In this document: piece by piece, positions 37,291 to 51,015 of the stretch
How positions within the stretch are numbered: the first letter of the stretch is position 1
How the letters are laid out: each line of letters begins with the position of its first letter
Assembly: GCF_014805685.1 (NCBI RefSeq)
Contig: NC_060892.1
Span: forward strand, 13,472,990 to 13,536,989
Direction of reading: 5' to 3'
DNA: 64,000 nucleotides
From: Silurus meridionalis
Taxonomy: Eukaryota > Chordata > Actinopteri > Siluriformes > Siluridae
The notes under the pieces: model-generated
What the model was told of the DNA's origin: nothing
What the model saw: only the letters and a program-made list of their open reading frames with translations
The model's database searches: none
Position numbers and translations under genes: made by a program

Positions 37291-40200
37291 TTGAGACTGA
37301 CCATCTAGTAGAGGCAAATTAGTATCCTTTTCAGACTACAGGTTGACCCCGAGTTACGATGGAAATAAATTACAGTACATAATTTAGCAAAACGGAGCAA
37401 TTGACACTACAGTAATGTATGTGCAAACAGTAAATATGCATGTGGCAACGGGCATGTGCACAAGCACCAGTACAAGAGTGAAGGGCGAAGCTCTGCTTCA
37501 GTGTCTCTAAAAAGAGACGAGAGCAAAAATACAAAAATGAAAAAGATTTTTACGATTTTTCCGTAGCGCTATCGTCATTGAAAGATCGAAAAATTGTAAG
37601 TTGAAGCATTGTTTGTTTGTTTATTAAGCTTAAACGTCATGTTAGCTTCAGGGCTATAAACATGACAGACATGGGTTATCATCAAATCCATTACATTTAA
37701 ATTACTATATAAGAAATTTCAGCTTCACATGAGACAAAAAACTTAAAAACACATTCAGGTGATACATCATGAAAGATCCCTCGTAAACATATTTTTGAGT
37801 AAAATCGCTGGACATGCAAGCTTAAAGGAACAAAAAGGCTACGATTTTCATTTGTAGCTATCTTAAAATGTGATGCACTTTACTACAAATCCAGGGGGGA
37901 GCTATAGCTCGAGTTACTCTTTCTGCTGAATCACCTGCTGAACTATAAACCCCAGCCTGAGGGTGATCATGCTGACACTTCTGAATAGATTGGATAAGAT
38001 TAGATTCAACTTTATTGTCATTGCACAAGTTACCACACAAGGAAACAAAATTAATTAGCATCTATCCAGAGATGCATTGGTAGCAGTGTAAAATAGTCGC
38101 AATCCGATGTCCAGGATTTCCTGCCTGCTGTAGGATGTTAAAGCAAAGCTGTTTTGGGTGAACAACCAGGCGAGGAATCGATAAAACACTACTACTGCAT
38201 CGTGTTGCACATGCGCCGCCATCTTGGTCTAATCAAGTAGATACTATTAGGTGGAATAATGTCTTTGGAATAATGCAGGTATGAAAAAGTTTGCAAATTC
38301 GTCATAAAACCTTAAAAAAATGCTAGTCAGACTCTAATAATATTCCTACAATGTATATCTTGTAGAGGAAACGTCTTGACTTTCTAGTTGAGGTTACAAA
38401 CACTGTTACATTAAATAATATTAAACAGGTCTGTTTTACCCATTTTATATTGCTGCATTCAAATAGCTAACTAACCTGCAAAATATTACTTTACTGCTTC
38501 CCAGACAGGTAAAGCATGGGTTGGGGAAAACAGGGGAAAACAGGGGAAAGCATATTAGAGCTTTTTCTTTAATGAATTCAGTCCTTGTCTGATATTCAAC
38601 ATATTCTCAAAACTAATACTTTATAAAGTTTTAACTACGAGCTGCATTGAAGAGTAAAGTTAAAAACAGAAGCTCGGGCAATATTTCTGTAAAACAAATA
38701 AGCTACAAAAAAAAAATAAAAGGAAAAATAAAAGAAAACAAACAAACAAACAAAAAAAACACACCTTCTGCATGTTTTACATTCATACCCACATACTATT
38801 GGAGCGCTCTCACCGTAGAGCTGATTATATAAAGAATGCTCTGCCTTTCAGCTCTTTAGAGGAGCAAAATGCAGTTGCTTGTTTGCTAACAAGGCAGAAC
38901 AAAGAGGCAGACACTCTGAATGTGGGCTTACACAGAAACTAGGTCAGAGCGGCTCCTCTAGGGCTCCGAGCACACAGAGCAAAATTAAACGCTGCTCGTG
39001 ATAATTATCAAAATGGGCGCTGGGGTAAGGAGGCTAAACATTTTTTATGGTTTTTGAAGCAATGGACGATGAATGTAGAGCGAAGACCGGAGAGGATCAG
39101 CTGGCATGGCGTGTTAATGCACTTTTCAGGAAAGCCTGGTGAAGCTCAGGTGCTCGGCTGCACTGCGGTGAAGAATAAACGGTGACGGGAGGCAGAGAGA
39201 AGCTCTTGGACGCCTGCCAATCTCACGCCACAATGCATTACCGTGGAGTCATGGAGTCCATCTGTGGTGCACGGCGCTCACCTCAGAGCTGAGCGCGTCA
39301 AAGACTGTGAGGCAGCGCTGAAAGAAACCGACGGACGTGTTGCCATAGAGATTCGCTTCGCTCTTTATTAATCCTCTACGCAAACTGTAAAATTGTCACT
39401 GTAATTTCGGTGGTACGGTTTGACATTTTGAAGTGTTCCACAAAAAAAAAAAAAAAAAAAAACCCAGACAATGTGTTTTCTGCCTCAGAGTAGCGGCGGT
39501 GTTATGGATGTTACAGCGTAAACATGAGCTCGGCAGGCCTCTCGTGCAAAGAAAAGACTAGTCCATACATGGGGATAGGGGAGAGGAGTGTGAGCAGAGT
39601 GTTTATGAGAGCTCAGCCCATCCCCTCCCCCTCCAGTCCTAAGTCTTCCATTCTCGTTCTCAGTGGCACAAAGACGGCAGAGCCGAGCAGATCAGGCTGT
39701 GGATTATCCCGTTGGGAGCTCTGACCCTCGACCGAGGTGGCTGCGCTCTGAACTCCCAAAGTAAATAGTAAATATAATAACTATCAAAATGTAAAAAACT
39801 AATAAAATAAAAATAAAAAATACACAAGGGCAAGTATTAAAAAAATACTAGCAAATCATTCAGTAGGGAAAATGCCATATTAGGGCATTGACTGGTGTTT
39901 CATTTTTACATCTTAAAAAGGCAAAGATCTGGAGATGATCATTCAAAATAAGACGGATCTGAACTAGAAAGTGTATATATATATATATATATTAAAATTT
40001 GTGTGTGTGTGTGTGCGTGTGTGTGTTAGATTTCACTGTAAACTCATGAATTTACACTCATTACAAAATCAACACAAGACGGGATGTGCTAATGTAGGGA
40101 AATAATCAAAAATGGTGTAGTATGATGCAGCCTGATGTAAAGCGGTGTTAATGCAGTGAGAACAGCACACCTGAAAGGGTTTTTTTTCTGTTTACACCAG

Positions 40201-40390
40201 ACAGTTCGTCCCCCCATCATTTATCCCTCTTAAATCTTCAATGGAACTGGTTCATTTGGGAGAAAACCAGGAGTTTTTCTTGTCTAGAATTACCCTGTTT
40301 TTGTGAATTATTTCCTTAAGTTTGATCAATGGCTCGATTTGTTGAACTTGAGATGCAGTCAGTCGTCCGTTTGCCTTTTAAAACACAGGG
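37291..40390. other. Noncoding region, no gene recognised
   Basis: It includes a repeat-like stretch near 37990-38045 (GATTCAACTTTATTGTCATT, the reverse of a common interspersed tail), an A-run at 39443-39461 and mixed TA/GT repeats at 39970-40026. The GC-balanced segment 38860-39420 looks unique and could be regulatory. Confidence 0.45.
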
Positions 40391-40394
40391 CGAT

Positions 40395-40700
40395 TAAAAC
40401 AGCTGATGCAGCTGCAGCAGATTTCCAGCCCCTCTCTCTCCAGCAACAAGCAGACGTGCATTTCCAAATATACACCGACAGCTCTCTAATTACTGCAGTC
40501 ATGATCAAGGGCTGCGTCTTCACGGATTCATTGCTTGACTGGGACGCAAGGCCAGCCTCTGCAGCCACATTCAAATTGCAAGTGGCTGGAAGAGGATTCT
40601 CTTAGAGGGTGGGAGCTTAATTAAAGGCATGGGGCTGCCACGCTGGGACTGACTGCAGCAGACTTCAGGGGAAATTCCTGCCATAGCTGAAGCCCTTGCA
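40395..40700. promoter_or_regulatory. Candidate conserved noncoding element
   Basis: Unique stretch with ACAGCTGATGCAGCTGCAGC (E-box cluster CAGCTG), CTCTCTAATTACTGCAGTCA and GGAGCTTAATTAAAGGCATG. A 100-codon open frame crosses part of it but resembles no protein, and the antisense strand is open as well. This is typical of balanced noncoding DNA. Confidence 0.3.
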
Positions 40701-41024
40701 CAAAGCAACAAATCCCCTTAACAGTCCAGGCCTCTGGCTGCCGGCCAAGCAACCAAGGAGAGAGAACAGTAAGAAAATCAGCACAGCGCCTCGCCTAACC
40801 TTCACCGCTGCCCCTCCTGTAAGCAGTATACGTTTTATAGAAAATGTGTTGCGATTCTAGCGCTAATATCTCGGTTGGTGATCTATCTGTATCGTTCCCT
40901 TTTACATCACCGTATATGCTGCTAGCGCGAATACGACGTTGTTTAATGCGAGAAAATGCGATTAGAAGATCTAAAAACATGAGAGATATTGGTCAGGTTT
41001 TGCACTCTGGTTGGCTTGCAAAAA

Positions 41025-41265
41025 TCCATCCATCCATTTTCTATATCGCGTACCCTATCTGGGGTCATGGGAGGATCTAAGGTACAATGGGACATGTAAT
41101 CGTTTACACTATGCATGTCTTTGGACTGGGAGAGGAAACTGAAATACCCAGAGGAAATGTCCAAAGCACTGGGAGAGCATGTAATGTCCGAGCTAAAAGG
41201 GCGGAGGTGGGATTGGAATTCCCAACCCTGGAGGTGTAATGCAAAAATGCTAACTACTAATCTCC
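41025..41265 (+). repeat. Dispersed fish repeat ('CCATCCATTTTCTAT' family)
   Basis: It begins with ATCCATCCATCCATTTTCTA, then GCATGTCTTTGGACTGGGAG, GAGGAAACTGAAATACCCAG and GGGATTGGAATTCCCAACCC. This order is known from a very common teleost interspersed repeat. It is diverged from consensus, so probably old. Confidence 0.7.
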
Positions 41266-44200
41266 GAACTTATAACAACATAAAAATTAAAAAATCGTGT
41301 CTAGAATTGATAAAGGTGTTGGTGCATATGTGAATTGCGGCAAGTAACAAGGAAGACTTTGCCCAACTAGTTACCGTGTTGATTAGCTTGATGGTAGTGA
41401 TGGTGGTATAAGTATGAAAGCTTTGGAACTTGACCTGAGGATATACAGATGATGAGGCAGAAGAGTTAAAGCGCCGCTGCACTGCTCTCTTAAGTTAGAG
41501 ATAAAACAAAGGAAAAATCTCTTTAGCACCATTAGCAGCAGGTAGTGGAACTGTGGGAAACGTTAAGTGAAAATAAACTGACGTGTTGTTGAATGGCGGT
41601 TTGATTAACTCGTCAATACAAAATAATTTTCGGATGCCGGTGAAGATGTTAATCACAGAGGTTCATCTGCAAGTCCTTCAGGGTGGAGCTCTCCTTCAAC
41701 TGCAATCTCAGCTTGACAGCGCATGACAAAGCACGTCAAACCAGATTACTCTATAATAAACAGAGAGGCGGTAGAATTTACCCTGCTTGTCTGCCTCTCT
41801 AGGGAACGAGTGCTTCCTCTTCTCCTGTCCATGCAAGCGAGTGTTCACTGCTCAGAGATATCTCCATGGCAGCTGAGTGCACAATAGCACTCTTAATGGA
41901 CTCAGAAACGATGTGTAATAATAATAAAAAAAAAATACCAAGTGTGAATGTAAGCCACCAAAGAGCAGCACATCAAGAACTAAGAGGGAGCAGGAGGCGC
42001 TCGAATCTCCGAGTCAGGATCTGGGCATGACCTGTATTCACACTAAAATCGATCCGCCCCGTGCTGACGTCGCTCGACTTAATAAACGAGCGGAATATCA
42101 CAATCGTCCCATAAATGGAAGAAAAATGGAGCATCGGCGTATCACTGCGGTTGCTTTTTTCTCACTTTTCTGGTAGAGTTCAGAATCAGGAAGTTCAGTA
42201 AGATAGCCTGGGAGTTTACCGCTGTATATTTGGCGAAATTACCACACAGTTTGTGGAATCAGTCTGTGTGGAATCTATCAACCAACATGATATCTAACTT
42301 CCTGTATAAGTTTCAGGAAAGGGTTGTTGTGCTCAGAAGGAGATGAAATGCCTCACTGATATATAAACCCAGACTTTTGGAAAACTGAAGCAATGTAATC
42401 AGCTCACCTCGAGGACGAGTGTGTAAAATACACATTTCACTCCAACATGCTTGGCTTCTAATGTGAGAACGTTAGCTGCTCTGTAGGAATTCTGGCACAA
42501 TGGCATGCCAGGCATCCAAAAAGTGTGCATCTTGAGTGTTGATACCAAACAAAAAAAACGAATGAATCTGTGCACAAAAGTGAAAAATTGAAATGTGCCT
42601 CTGATCCACGGTTTGAAAATCATAGATTTGTAGATTTCACATTTAAATCATCCCAAACTATCGATTTTCTGTCTATTATTCTCACAAAGTGTGAAGCCAA
42701 TGTATGTTTTTTGTATTTATTTTTTATTTTTTAAATGAGTCACTTTATTACCGACAAAGTTTGCTTTTTGACCCCCAGAAATTCTTCTCGGTTTAAGCTA
42801 AACTACCTTCAGCGTACTTTAAACATCGCCTGGGGGACACAGCAATATGTGGCGCAGTGTAAAACCGACCACAGCATCCTGCCACAGTTAACAGACATTA
42901 TATAGGCTTGTTGTTGCCGGCAGGTTATGAGCTTGTCGGCTGCTAAACAAAGCCCCAGCGCGGCGCGTGAAAGCCTCGAGTGCGCTCGCAGTGGGGGCGA
43001 GTGTGCGCCGCCCGTGTGTGCCGGGGGAATGTGTTAATGCAATATTCATGGTGGGCACGGACAGAGGCGAGCACAACACTGCTTTGAGGACTCTCGAAAG
43101 GGCCTCTAAAGGGCCTTTCACACGCACTGAAACAGGAAAAGTAGCGTATAGTGAACCCCCAACCCCCCTCATTCACATTGGTGATTCATCCCAGTGATCC
43201 TGCACAATGCCACAGTTCACACGCATGCCGGGAAGCTTTTGCTACAGACGTGACCTCTGCTTCGCACATTTGGCCCGTCAATGAGAGATGATTTGTTATT
43301 GAATTCTTTCTGAAAAGCTGGTGGAGGTGTGTGGGGCAGAAGACATACAATGACCCATATTTCTTTTCGCTTCTGCATTTGTGAAGGAGAAAAATGGTGG
43401 AGGAGGAGGAAAATGAGGTGGGAAGCCAAGTCAAGGCTGTGGTGTATTTTGTTACAGAGTAAACACAAATTGTTAACAGAGGTTACTATTGTGTCCTAAA
43501 ATTAAATACATGATTCCTGGATGTTAGTACAACAGTGTATTTGACTTCAGACAGTGGATGGAAAATGGATTTCCGAGCCAATTTCGATGACAAAACACAC
43601 CGCGCCGCTAGTAATGGCGTGCACACTGAACATCAGGGGATAGTATCGCATGTCGTGTGATCATGCGATGTACTCCTTCAAAAGCCTAACGCATAAACAG
43701 GCTTTAAGTGAAACCAGAGCCTAACAGCTAGGCTCCATGTGTTCTGCTGCCCTTCCCATCGTATAATCGCCACCTCCCCCATTCCTCCTCCTCTTTTCTA
43801 TCTCCCCCTCTCACTCAAGCATTAATTTTTAATCAGAGCTTGAGTGGCCATCTTGGCACGGGCTCTGGCCAGCGAGTCGTGGGCTCCCTGCTTCCAGTAA
43901 CAAAAGTTTTTGAAGAATGACGTGCCTCTAAAACAAATATACACAGAGGAAAAAAAAGGTCTTCCAACCTAAGGATATGTGCCTCATCACACTGGTATGT
44001 CGTAATTGAAATTCAAACATGGTCGTCTAGGCTTTGCGGCACAGCAGTAAAAATTAAGCCACAGATACTAAGGGGAGGGGGGCACTAGTTGGCATCCAAC
44101 AGACAGCCCCTGGCATGAAATCTCCTCTCTCACGCTCTTCTCTCTACACGTATAATCGCGGTCTCTCTGGAGTCCGCTGCTCTAAGCGTATCCCCTCATT

Positions 44201-44560
44201 ACTGATAATGAATGGAAGGCCAGCTCATGTCACGCCACACATCTGACACTCAGGAGCGCACGAGATGCCGCCACTCAAGGTCTCCTTGCATTATTTATTT
44301 ACATACTCCGGTGGTCTGACCCGCACTTGTAATGAGGAGCTAAGTCATGGTCTGCTATGGCTCGCAGCAAAATGTCAACCGCATTTTTGGATCGCTGCTC
44401 GACCACACAGGACCTCCGCGGCTTTATTTGCTTCGAGTTGCCCGACACCTAAATCTCTCCTTTTATTTACTTGTCCTTCATCTACACAAACCTTCTTTTC
44501 TTACGCTCCCTCTGCACATACAGCGGGACAAATTACTAGCAAGTGACCTGGGAATAGTAC
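41266..44560. other. Noncoding region, no gene recognised
   Basis: Unique sequence with GC-richer patches at 42880-43180 and 43780-43900. The latter has AAGCATTAATTTTTAATCAG and GTGGCCATCTTGGCACGGGC and may be conserved noncoding. Open frames occur on both strands but none is protein-like. Confidence 0.45.
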
Positions 44561-44640
44561 ACATTTAGCAGACGCCCTTGTCCAGAGCGCATACAAAAGT
44601 GCTTCGAGTCCCTAGTACCTAGTACATGAGTTTACATGTT
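44561..44640 (+). repeat. Repeat fragment ('AGCAGACGCCC' family)
   Basis: ACACATTTAGCAGACGCCCT and AAAAGTGCTTCGAGTC match a common teleost interspersed repeat end. About 80 bp are left. Confidence 0.5.
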
Positions 44641-45679
44641 CGCCATTAAAGTTTATTCATAGTTGCCAGACAACCAAATAAGTTCAGAGGATTAACAATC
44701 ATCAGCATTTTTTCTTTCATTTTATTACGATTAAGAAAAATCCTGCTCGATACTGACTATATTAAAACAAACGTTATTTAGTTTTATATGCATATCGCTT
44801 ATATCCATATGCTAATAAATCCACAATTCTCTTTGGCTCCGATATGCAATGCTAGGATATCCATAATAATCGTTATTTAACAAAACAAAACACTGATGTG
44901 ATGAACGTTTCATGAATGGAATGTTTATTTAACTTTATGAAAGGAGTCTCCGGTGTCAGCGCTTCGGAACAGTCGGTGAAATACATAATACATCAAACTG
45001 CTTGGAGGTTTGTTGGTAACTAGTTAAGGAATGACTGATTCAAGCCGATATATTGTAAACGTTGAGAACTGATTTGTCTCATGAACGCTTTAAAAATACT
45101 TTTGTTGGACTGATGACTCAATGCAATAATTTGTCCCTTACATGGGAATTTATATACTCGTATGTTTTAGTAGTAATGCACGTATTCAGCCAACTAGTTT
45201 GCAGTTACTATATAAATCTGCTGCCATTTGTTATCCTAGTCAGTAAAGGTTTCTGGGCAAAGAAGTTATGATACAACATATAGCATTTACTGATCCATGA
45301 CCTAGCTAATATTCATCTGAATACCATTTATCAAGCATATCGAAGTCAGCATATGATAAAACAATCAAAAATGGCTTCTCTGTAAAGGTCTGGTAAAGTA
45401 CTTTGCTGTTAAAGTCTTGGATTGTCCTAGGGACCCAGTGAACAGATTTTGGACAACATTTATGCAGTTTCCTTTCATATGTGGAACTAATCGATTGTCC
45501 AATACCGACATGGAAATGTTATACGGCAAGCAGGACACCTTAGCAAATTCATTTGGGAAATCAAATCAAAATTACACCGAAGCCGCCGTCGTGTTTTGAT
45601 TTCATTTTGCTTGCCACCTGCTGACTGCGGCGTGAAAAAAAAACTCGTCGTGCGGTTAAAACGACGTGAATTTCCTCTT

Positions 45680-45910
45680 GCTGCACTGATTGTGCAGGGA
45701 TCAGTGTCAGCTGTGCTGGAGTAAAAGGTCGCGAGCAGGCAGGAAGCCCTTTCCCCTTCTCTTCAAACCCTGCTAGCTGCTCTTCCACATTAGTGCGCCA
45801 GCCTGCTCCTGGCTGCCCATTAGCTGTGTGACAGATCTCTAATAAACACAGCCTGTCACCTCTGAAGCCTGCTGCACATTTCCTGGGCAATATATAAAGC
45901 CCACCACCCC
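45680..45910. promoter_or_regulatory. Candidate conserved noncoding element
   Basis: Unique stretch with GCTGCTCTTCCACATTAGTG, TGCCCATTAGCTGTGTGACA and GATCTCTAATAAACACAGCC. A 220-codon minus-strand frame crosses it, but its composition and long poly-Phe tract argue against a protein. Regulatory role inferred. Confidence 0.3.
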
Positions 45911-48083
45911 CTGGCCGACCCCCCCACCCCCTCTTTGCTCTGCCACTAAGCTCAATAGAGCTGAAACCTGATTTCTGTCTAGCAGCCTGGCAGCTGGTGG
46001 AGCTGAAAATTCCCCTGCACCCAGATAGCCCTGGAAAATACATGAATATAAAAAAGGAATCCATGAATAAATCAAAAGCGCTCTTTCTATCACTCTCTTT
46101 TTTACCCTCCCTACGGATGAGTTTGAGGCAGAAAAGGTAAAAGAAAAAAAAAAAAAAAAAAACAAAAAAAAAAAACAAGGCCACTATGGAAAGAAAAAAA
46201 ATGAAAAGGGCCAAGGTGGTCAAAAAGCTTTGCTATCCAACAGGCGTATTAAAAGACGAACACATGCCCTCTGACAACAAACATGCATTTTTCAGAGTTC
46301 TTTCATTTCATACTCGGGAAGCCAGAGCTCTCGAGGTTGCGCAGAGTGGCGTGACAAATGGACTTCCTTCAATCTCGCCTCCTTAAACAACGTCTCGGTG
46401 GAGTTATTTGTAACAAGCGTATTTGCTCGCCGCTGTAAGAATATTACTTCTCTTTTTAGCTTCTGGCGCTTACTGATCACTGATATGTGCTGTGAGAAAA
46501 ACACAAAAAGGCAGAAAAGCTTTAACAAAATGCTACGCCTACACAGCTAAAAAAAAAGCTTTTATACAGACTTTGCTGTTTCTCTGGAAAGCAGGGCTGA
46601 ATAAGCATAAAGAAATCCTTTTGACATGAAGTTAAAAGCAGATATAACAAACAGCTGGAAAACAGCATCGTGTGGGACGCCTTGTAGATGGAAATGTAGC
46701 AGCTGTTCTCTAGACAACACGGACGTCCTGTAAAACGTGTATATCACAGGGCACGCTCGATAGGACCGGAGTGCGACATCGATTCGAATAAGAGCGAGAA
46801 GGAAGGAAGAAATGCAGCCTTTTTGAAGTGGAATCGTGAAATCGCTGACTTGCGCTTGTGATATTCACACATGGCTGGAGCCGCTTGTCAGGATGTCTGC
46901 TGTGGTGCAGAATGGCCAGGGGTGACCTTCAGCTGAGCGGATGCGATGACAGAATAAAAGAGATATGGGAGCCTCGTAAGCAAAAGCCCGGACTCTTGGG
47001 CAGCCTTTAATAGGCTCTTGTTAGCTGCTTAATGGGAATTGAAAATTTTTTTTGAGCTTCAGAGCTTTTGCGCTCCTAAATGTCAACAATTCAGGCGTCG
47101 AAGAGCTCCAGCGCCTGATGGAATCCCGCTACGGACTTGCAGATGGGACTTTCATGTAAACCCCTCCTACAACATAATAATCCCGGCTTGGCTCGGAGAC
47201 CGTAAGCATTCCTTGCTTCGTTTTGATTGCCAATCCATACTTCCTGTCTCCTTCTCCAGTTTCATGAAGCGTCAGGCTCGAGTCAGACCGCCAGCACGGA
47301 GAACATCCTGACCCTAATGTTGGCTAAAATGAAGAGGAGGCAGAGAAAAGACAGAGGGCAGGACACGACTGCGGTTCCTGCATGACCGTAAGTGGCCTGC
47401 CAGGTTATTGCTGCACATCTCATTCCACCCCCGAACAGCCTGGCCGAGGTTCCCGGAGGTCACGTCTCTAGAGAACCCAAGCAGCTTATGAGAGAATAGG
47501 ATTGAATGAGGTGAAGCGGGCTAGACACGAGGTCAAAGCGGGTAGAGAAATCCACATTAGTGATATGAAAAGCAGGTGGAAAATGGAGAGTGTTTCTCAG
47601 GTCAAAGGGGATAAATTGTGTTAAGGCTGGCTTTTTTTTTTTTTGTACTTTACTTGTGTGCGCCTCAGCAAAAGTGACTCTATGAAGAGACGGCTTTTAC
47701 TGGAATTCCCGGTGACATAAATGATGCACCAGACTCTCTTTATAACACGGTTTGCAGGTCAACAGACAACAGATACAAACCCGAAATAGAAACCAAAAAT
47801 GTTTTTAAGGCTGCGTTTCCAAGCATCCGATATCCGAGTGCACAGTAATGTAATGGTAATAATACAAGGTAAGGCATAAACTCAGTTATGCACAGTTATT
47901 GATCCAGAGTCATTTTACACGCATACAGACCTGAGAAGATTCATCCCTGAAGTATTTTTTACTTTCTTTCTGTATTTAATGCACATTTTTCAAGTACATT
48001 TACATTATCTGAGTTTTTTTTTTATTTCCGGAAAGGTCTAGTCCACCATATTTAAAACGAACACATTAAACTACATTCTGCTG

Positions 48084-48119
<36 letters not shown>

Positions 48120-49433
48120 TGTGTGCAGTAATGGTTCTCTGGAACAAAAAAAATCTCTCTCCTTAAAAGTTATAATGTGCAGGAGAATAAAACACTCATT
48201 TACATCAATTATTACAAAAATATAGTTCTGATAGACTTTTATGTTTGATGGGTCGGTCAAATGCGAGCACTTTTGTACTTTTATTCAAGTTAAAATGTAA
48301 ATGGATTCATTTTTTTTTTTACTTTTACTAGAGTACTAATCTGTCAGCATTAATGATACACTGCACAATCCATGTTGTTGTTTTTTTTTCACGCCATCAT
48401 CGACCAAATCGGCCACGGTCTCACTTTTAAACCCGAAAAATGCAACGTCCAGATTTCACATTGATAAAGTCGTTGATGTGGACGTAAGGGCCGCCACAAA
48501 CAAATGCGCATCTTTCACATCCTTTTTCCACTTCAATGAACCGGCAGTTTCTGCTGAGCCGTTTTCAGTGGTCTCATGTTTCACTGTAGCGAGAGATTAA
48601 ATGAAAAGGCAACAGAATAGACTTTAACACCTCTAAGCATTAAAGAGAGGCGCCTCTTAAGCTATATTTCCAGAAATAGCAATACACTTAATAGACCTAC
48701 CACTAATGGAAACATCATGCTAATAATCAGATTGTCCAATGTAAACTGAGTAAAGAAGAAAAGCCAATAAAACAGAAGCTAGAGTAGGAAAAAGCGCAGA
48801 GGTTCTATGAAGTAGCTCATCTACCTAATCGATTTCAGGATAATACTCCACTTTGTGTATTATTCTATCATTTAGCTAACATTTTCACCCCAAATTGAAT
48901 TACAGATGTTAGCTGCAAGCCCAGCCAACCAGCACCCGGTTTGGATTAAGTGCCTTGCTGAAGGGTGCAATGCCTGTAGTAATTTGGTTCGTAGCCAAGG
49001 TTCCCTGATCATCATCATCATCATGTCCAACAAAGCCAAATAAGCACTTAGATTTGTACTATATGCTCGCTATCACTATATGTAAATGATCATAATTCTT
49101 TTAGAGTCGTTACTCATATAGCATTTCTTCAACATAGCAAAACAAAAAGGGAAAAACAGTAATGACTGGCAAATAAGGAAAAATAAAATGCTAGACTGGA
49201 CGAGTTGGACTGCACAAAGTACAGACCTCTATAAGCATTTTTTCATTAGCGTGTTAGCTGCGTCGAACAAGGTAAAAAAAAAATTGCGACAATGAATTTC
49301 ATTAGTCATTCTACATTATGCTTGTAAAACCCACCTTCTGCAGACAGCAAACCAAGTAAATACAAAGTCATGCTGGATTTAGAAAAATCAATAGTGCAAG
49401 AAATACTTGTGCGTACATAATAAAAAAAAAATT
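45911..49433. other. Noncoding region, no gene recognised
   Basis: It contains A-runs at 46145-46175, a (GT)n at 48087-48117 and a T-run at 47633-47644. A TACTTTTATTCAAGT/TTTTACTAGAGTAC repeat scrap lies near 48275-48335. A degenerate repeat (AAGTGCCTTGCTGAAGGGTG) is near 48949. Parts of 46780-47600 are GC-balanced and unique. Confidence 0.45.
48087..48117. repeat. (GT)n microsatellite
   Basis: About 14 GT units, slightly interrupted at the right end. Confidence 0.95.
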
Positions 49434-49644
49434 CTTTCGGCTTCTCCCATTAGGGGTCGCCACAGCGGATCATCCGTATTCATGATCCGCATGTTTGATT
49501 TGGCACGTGTTTTTACGCTGGATGCCCTTTCTAATGCAACCCTCCCCATTTATCCGGGCTTGGGACCGGCACTAAGAGTGGCTGGGGTTGGTCTCTGACC
49601 GGGGATTAAACACCGCATCCTAACCACTAGACCACCAGGGAACC
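49434..49644 (-). repeat. tRNA-Glu-derived SINE, head partly deleted
   Basis: Second copy of the family at 3150-3362, same orientation. The body GGCTTCTCCCATTAGGGGTC and GGGCTTGGGACCGGCACTAA (plus strand) is well kept. The tRNA-like head keeps CCTGGTGGTCTAGTGGTTAG but lacks the anticodon arm and most of the B-box region, so it is unlikely to be transcribed. Confidence 0.8.
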
Positions 49645-50334
49645 TCAATTGTGCGTACATAGTGTTAAAAGAAAAAAGGAAAAAAAAAATTACTTTTAAA
49701 CAATTGAGATAAAAACAAATCTTCCCTAAGCAAAATGACATTCTTATTTTTATATTTTACTTTGTGTTTAGTCCAGGTCACTAGAACAGGTTTTTGCTAA
49801 ATTTTTTTACATAAGATTTACAGATTACTGTCACAAAAAGGAAAACCCTGTTCCCAAATAGGAAAACAGAAAATAAAAAGAGGCGTGTACATAGTGTCTT
49901 AGAAGAGCCGTACACATCGCGGGTCACCGGTTATGTCCTTCAGAATCAATGCAGTGCTTGTTCGTGTCCTTACTGCAGCTGATTTAATCTTTTCATTCAT
50001 TCTAATGAAACGTTGTGGCGCTCAAAAAAATAAATAAATAAATATCACGTCTATGTAAAGGTTAAAGAGCTGTCATCAATTAATAAACACAGACAGGGAT
50101 TTCTGCCTGAGGGAGTTCTTATCAGATCTGACACAAATAACAATGCACACTTCCAAAACTGGTTGATTTCCCCATAAACCTAAAACATATGAAAGCAGTA
50201 CCATTAGCATTACATGTCGTATAATGGATAGCATGTATCTTATTTATTTAACGTTGCTGAATTTGCCATGTTAAGGCATTAAGTTAAGCTAAATAGTAAT
50301 GAAACCAATCCAATGGGGTTGTTTTCTCTTTTAG

Positions 50335-50808
50335 CAGTCACGGCTGGTGCGGGTGGAGAAAGACTCGTATATAAATGTATTTGATTATGCCACTTTCAGA
50401 GAAACGAGGCATAAAGCATGCGGCGAACTGGGTTATTCCAGGGGAACAGATGTGCTTGCAAAGTCAATATTACTTGAAAATTATTCAAAAGAGCATCCCA
50501 GCAATATAGGAGATGATCCGTATAATAATCTGGATCTGCACAGGTGTCTTTTAAACTCTCTAAGATTAATTATCACTTACTGGAAACCACATATCAGTTG
50601 TTTTACATGCTCTCTAGGCACAGTATTCTGGCCAACTATCTGCACTAAACCCTGGGATAGACAAAAATACAAATTTCACATACAGTATATGTCAAGTACA
50701 ATCTTCATTCGAAAAAGAAACTGTGTATCACTTCCTATCAAGGCAAATGAAGAAAGTCTTTGTTTATTACAGGGAAATAAAATCAATCTGGACCTCAATG
50801 GGCTTTGA
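50335..50808 (+). other. Unassigned open reading frame behind an acceptor-like site
   Basis: A pyrimidine-rich GTTTTCTCTTTTAG ends at 50334, whose TAG is also the in-frame stop. From 50335 the frame is open for 157 codons to TGA at 50806. The first 70 codons (QSRLVRVEKDSYINVF and onward, to NNLDLHR) look more protein-like than the rest, and a weak donor CACAG|GTGTCT follows at 50541. I recognise no family, and chance is the leading explanation. Confidence 0.12.
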
Positions 50809-50984
50809 GTGCATGCGTGTTCTAGGTATTTATTATTACAACAGGCACGTTTGGGTGTTGGCGTTATGTCGTTAGATGAGACAGGAGTTCTGGTCCTACT
50901 CTATGTTTGTAGCACTTATAATCGGTTCGCAGACATGGGAATGCCCTTCGTGAGTGGTTGTTACAGTAAAAACTTCCATGTGGA

Positions 50985-50986
<2 letters not shown>

Positions 50987-51013
<27 letters not shown>
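50987..51013. repeat. (CA)n microsatellite
   Basis: About 13 CA units. Confidence 0.95.

Positions 51014-51015
<2 letters not shown>

Noticed and set aside
39524..39724. 66-codon plus-strand frame in a GC-balanced patch
   Set aside because: The antisense strand is nearly open too. No splice sites or family resemblance that I trust.
40303..40605. 100-codon plus-strand frame
   Set aside because: Overlaps a stretch with E-box and AATTA motifs; the opposite strand is also open. More like noncoding conserved DNA.
45561..46223. 220-codon minus-strand frame
   Set aside because: It includes a long Phe run from an A-tract, has no known domain and crosses what looks like noncoding unique DNA. No splice-site or codon-bias support.
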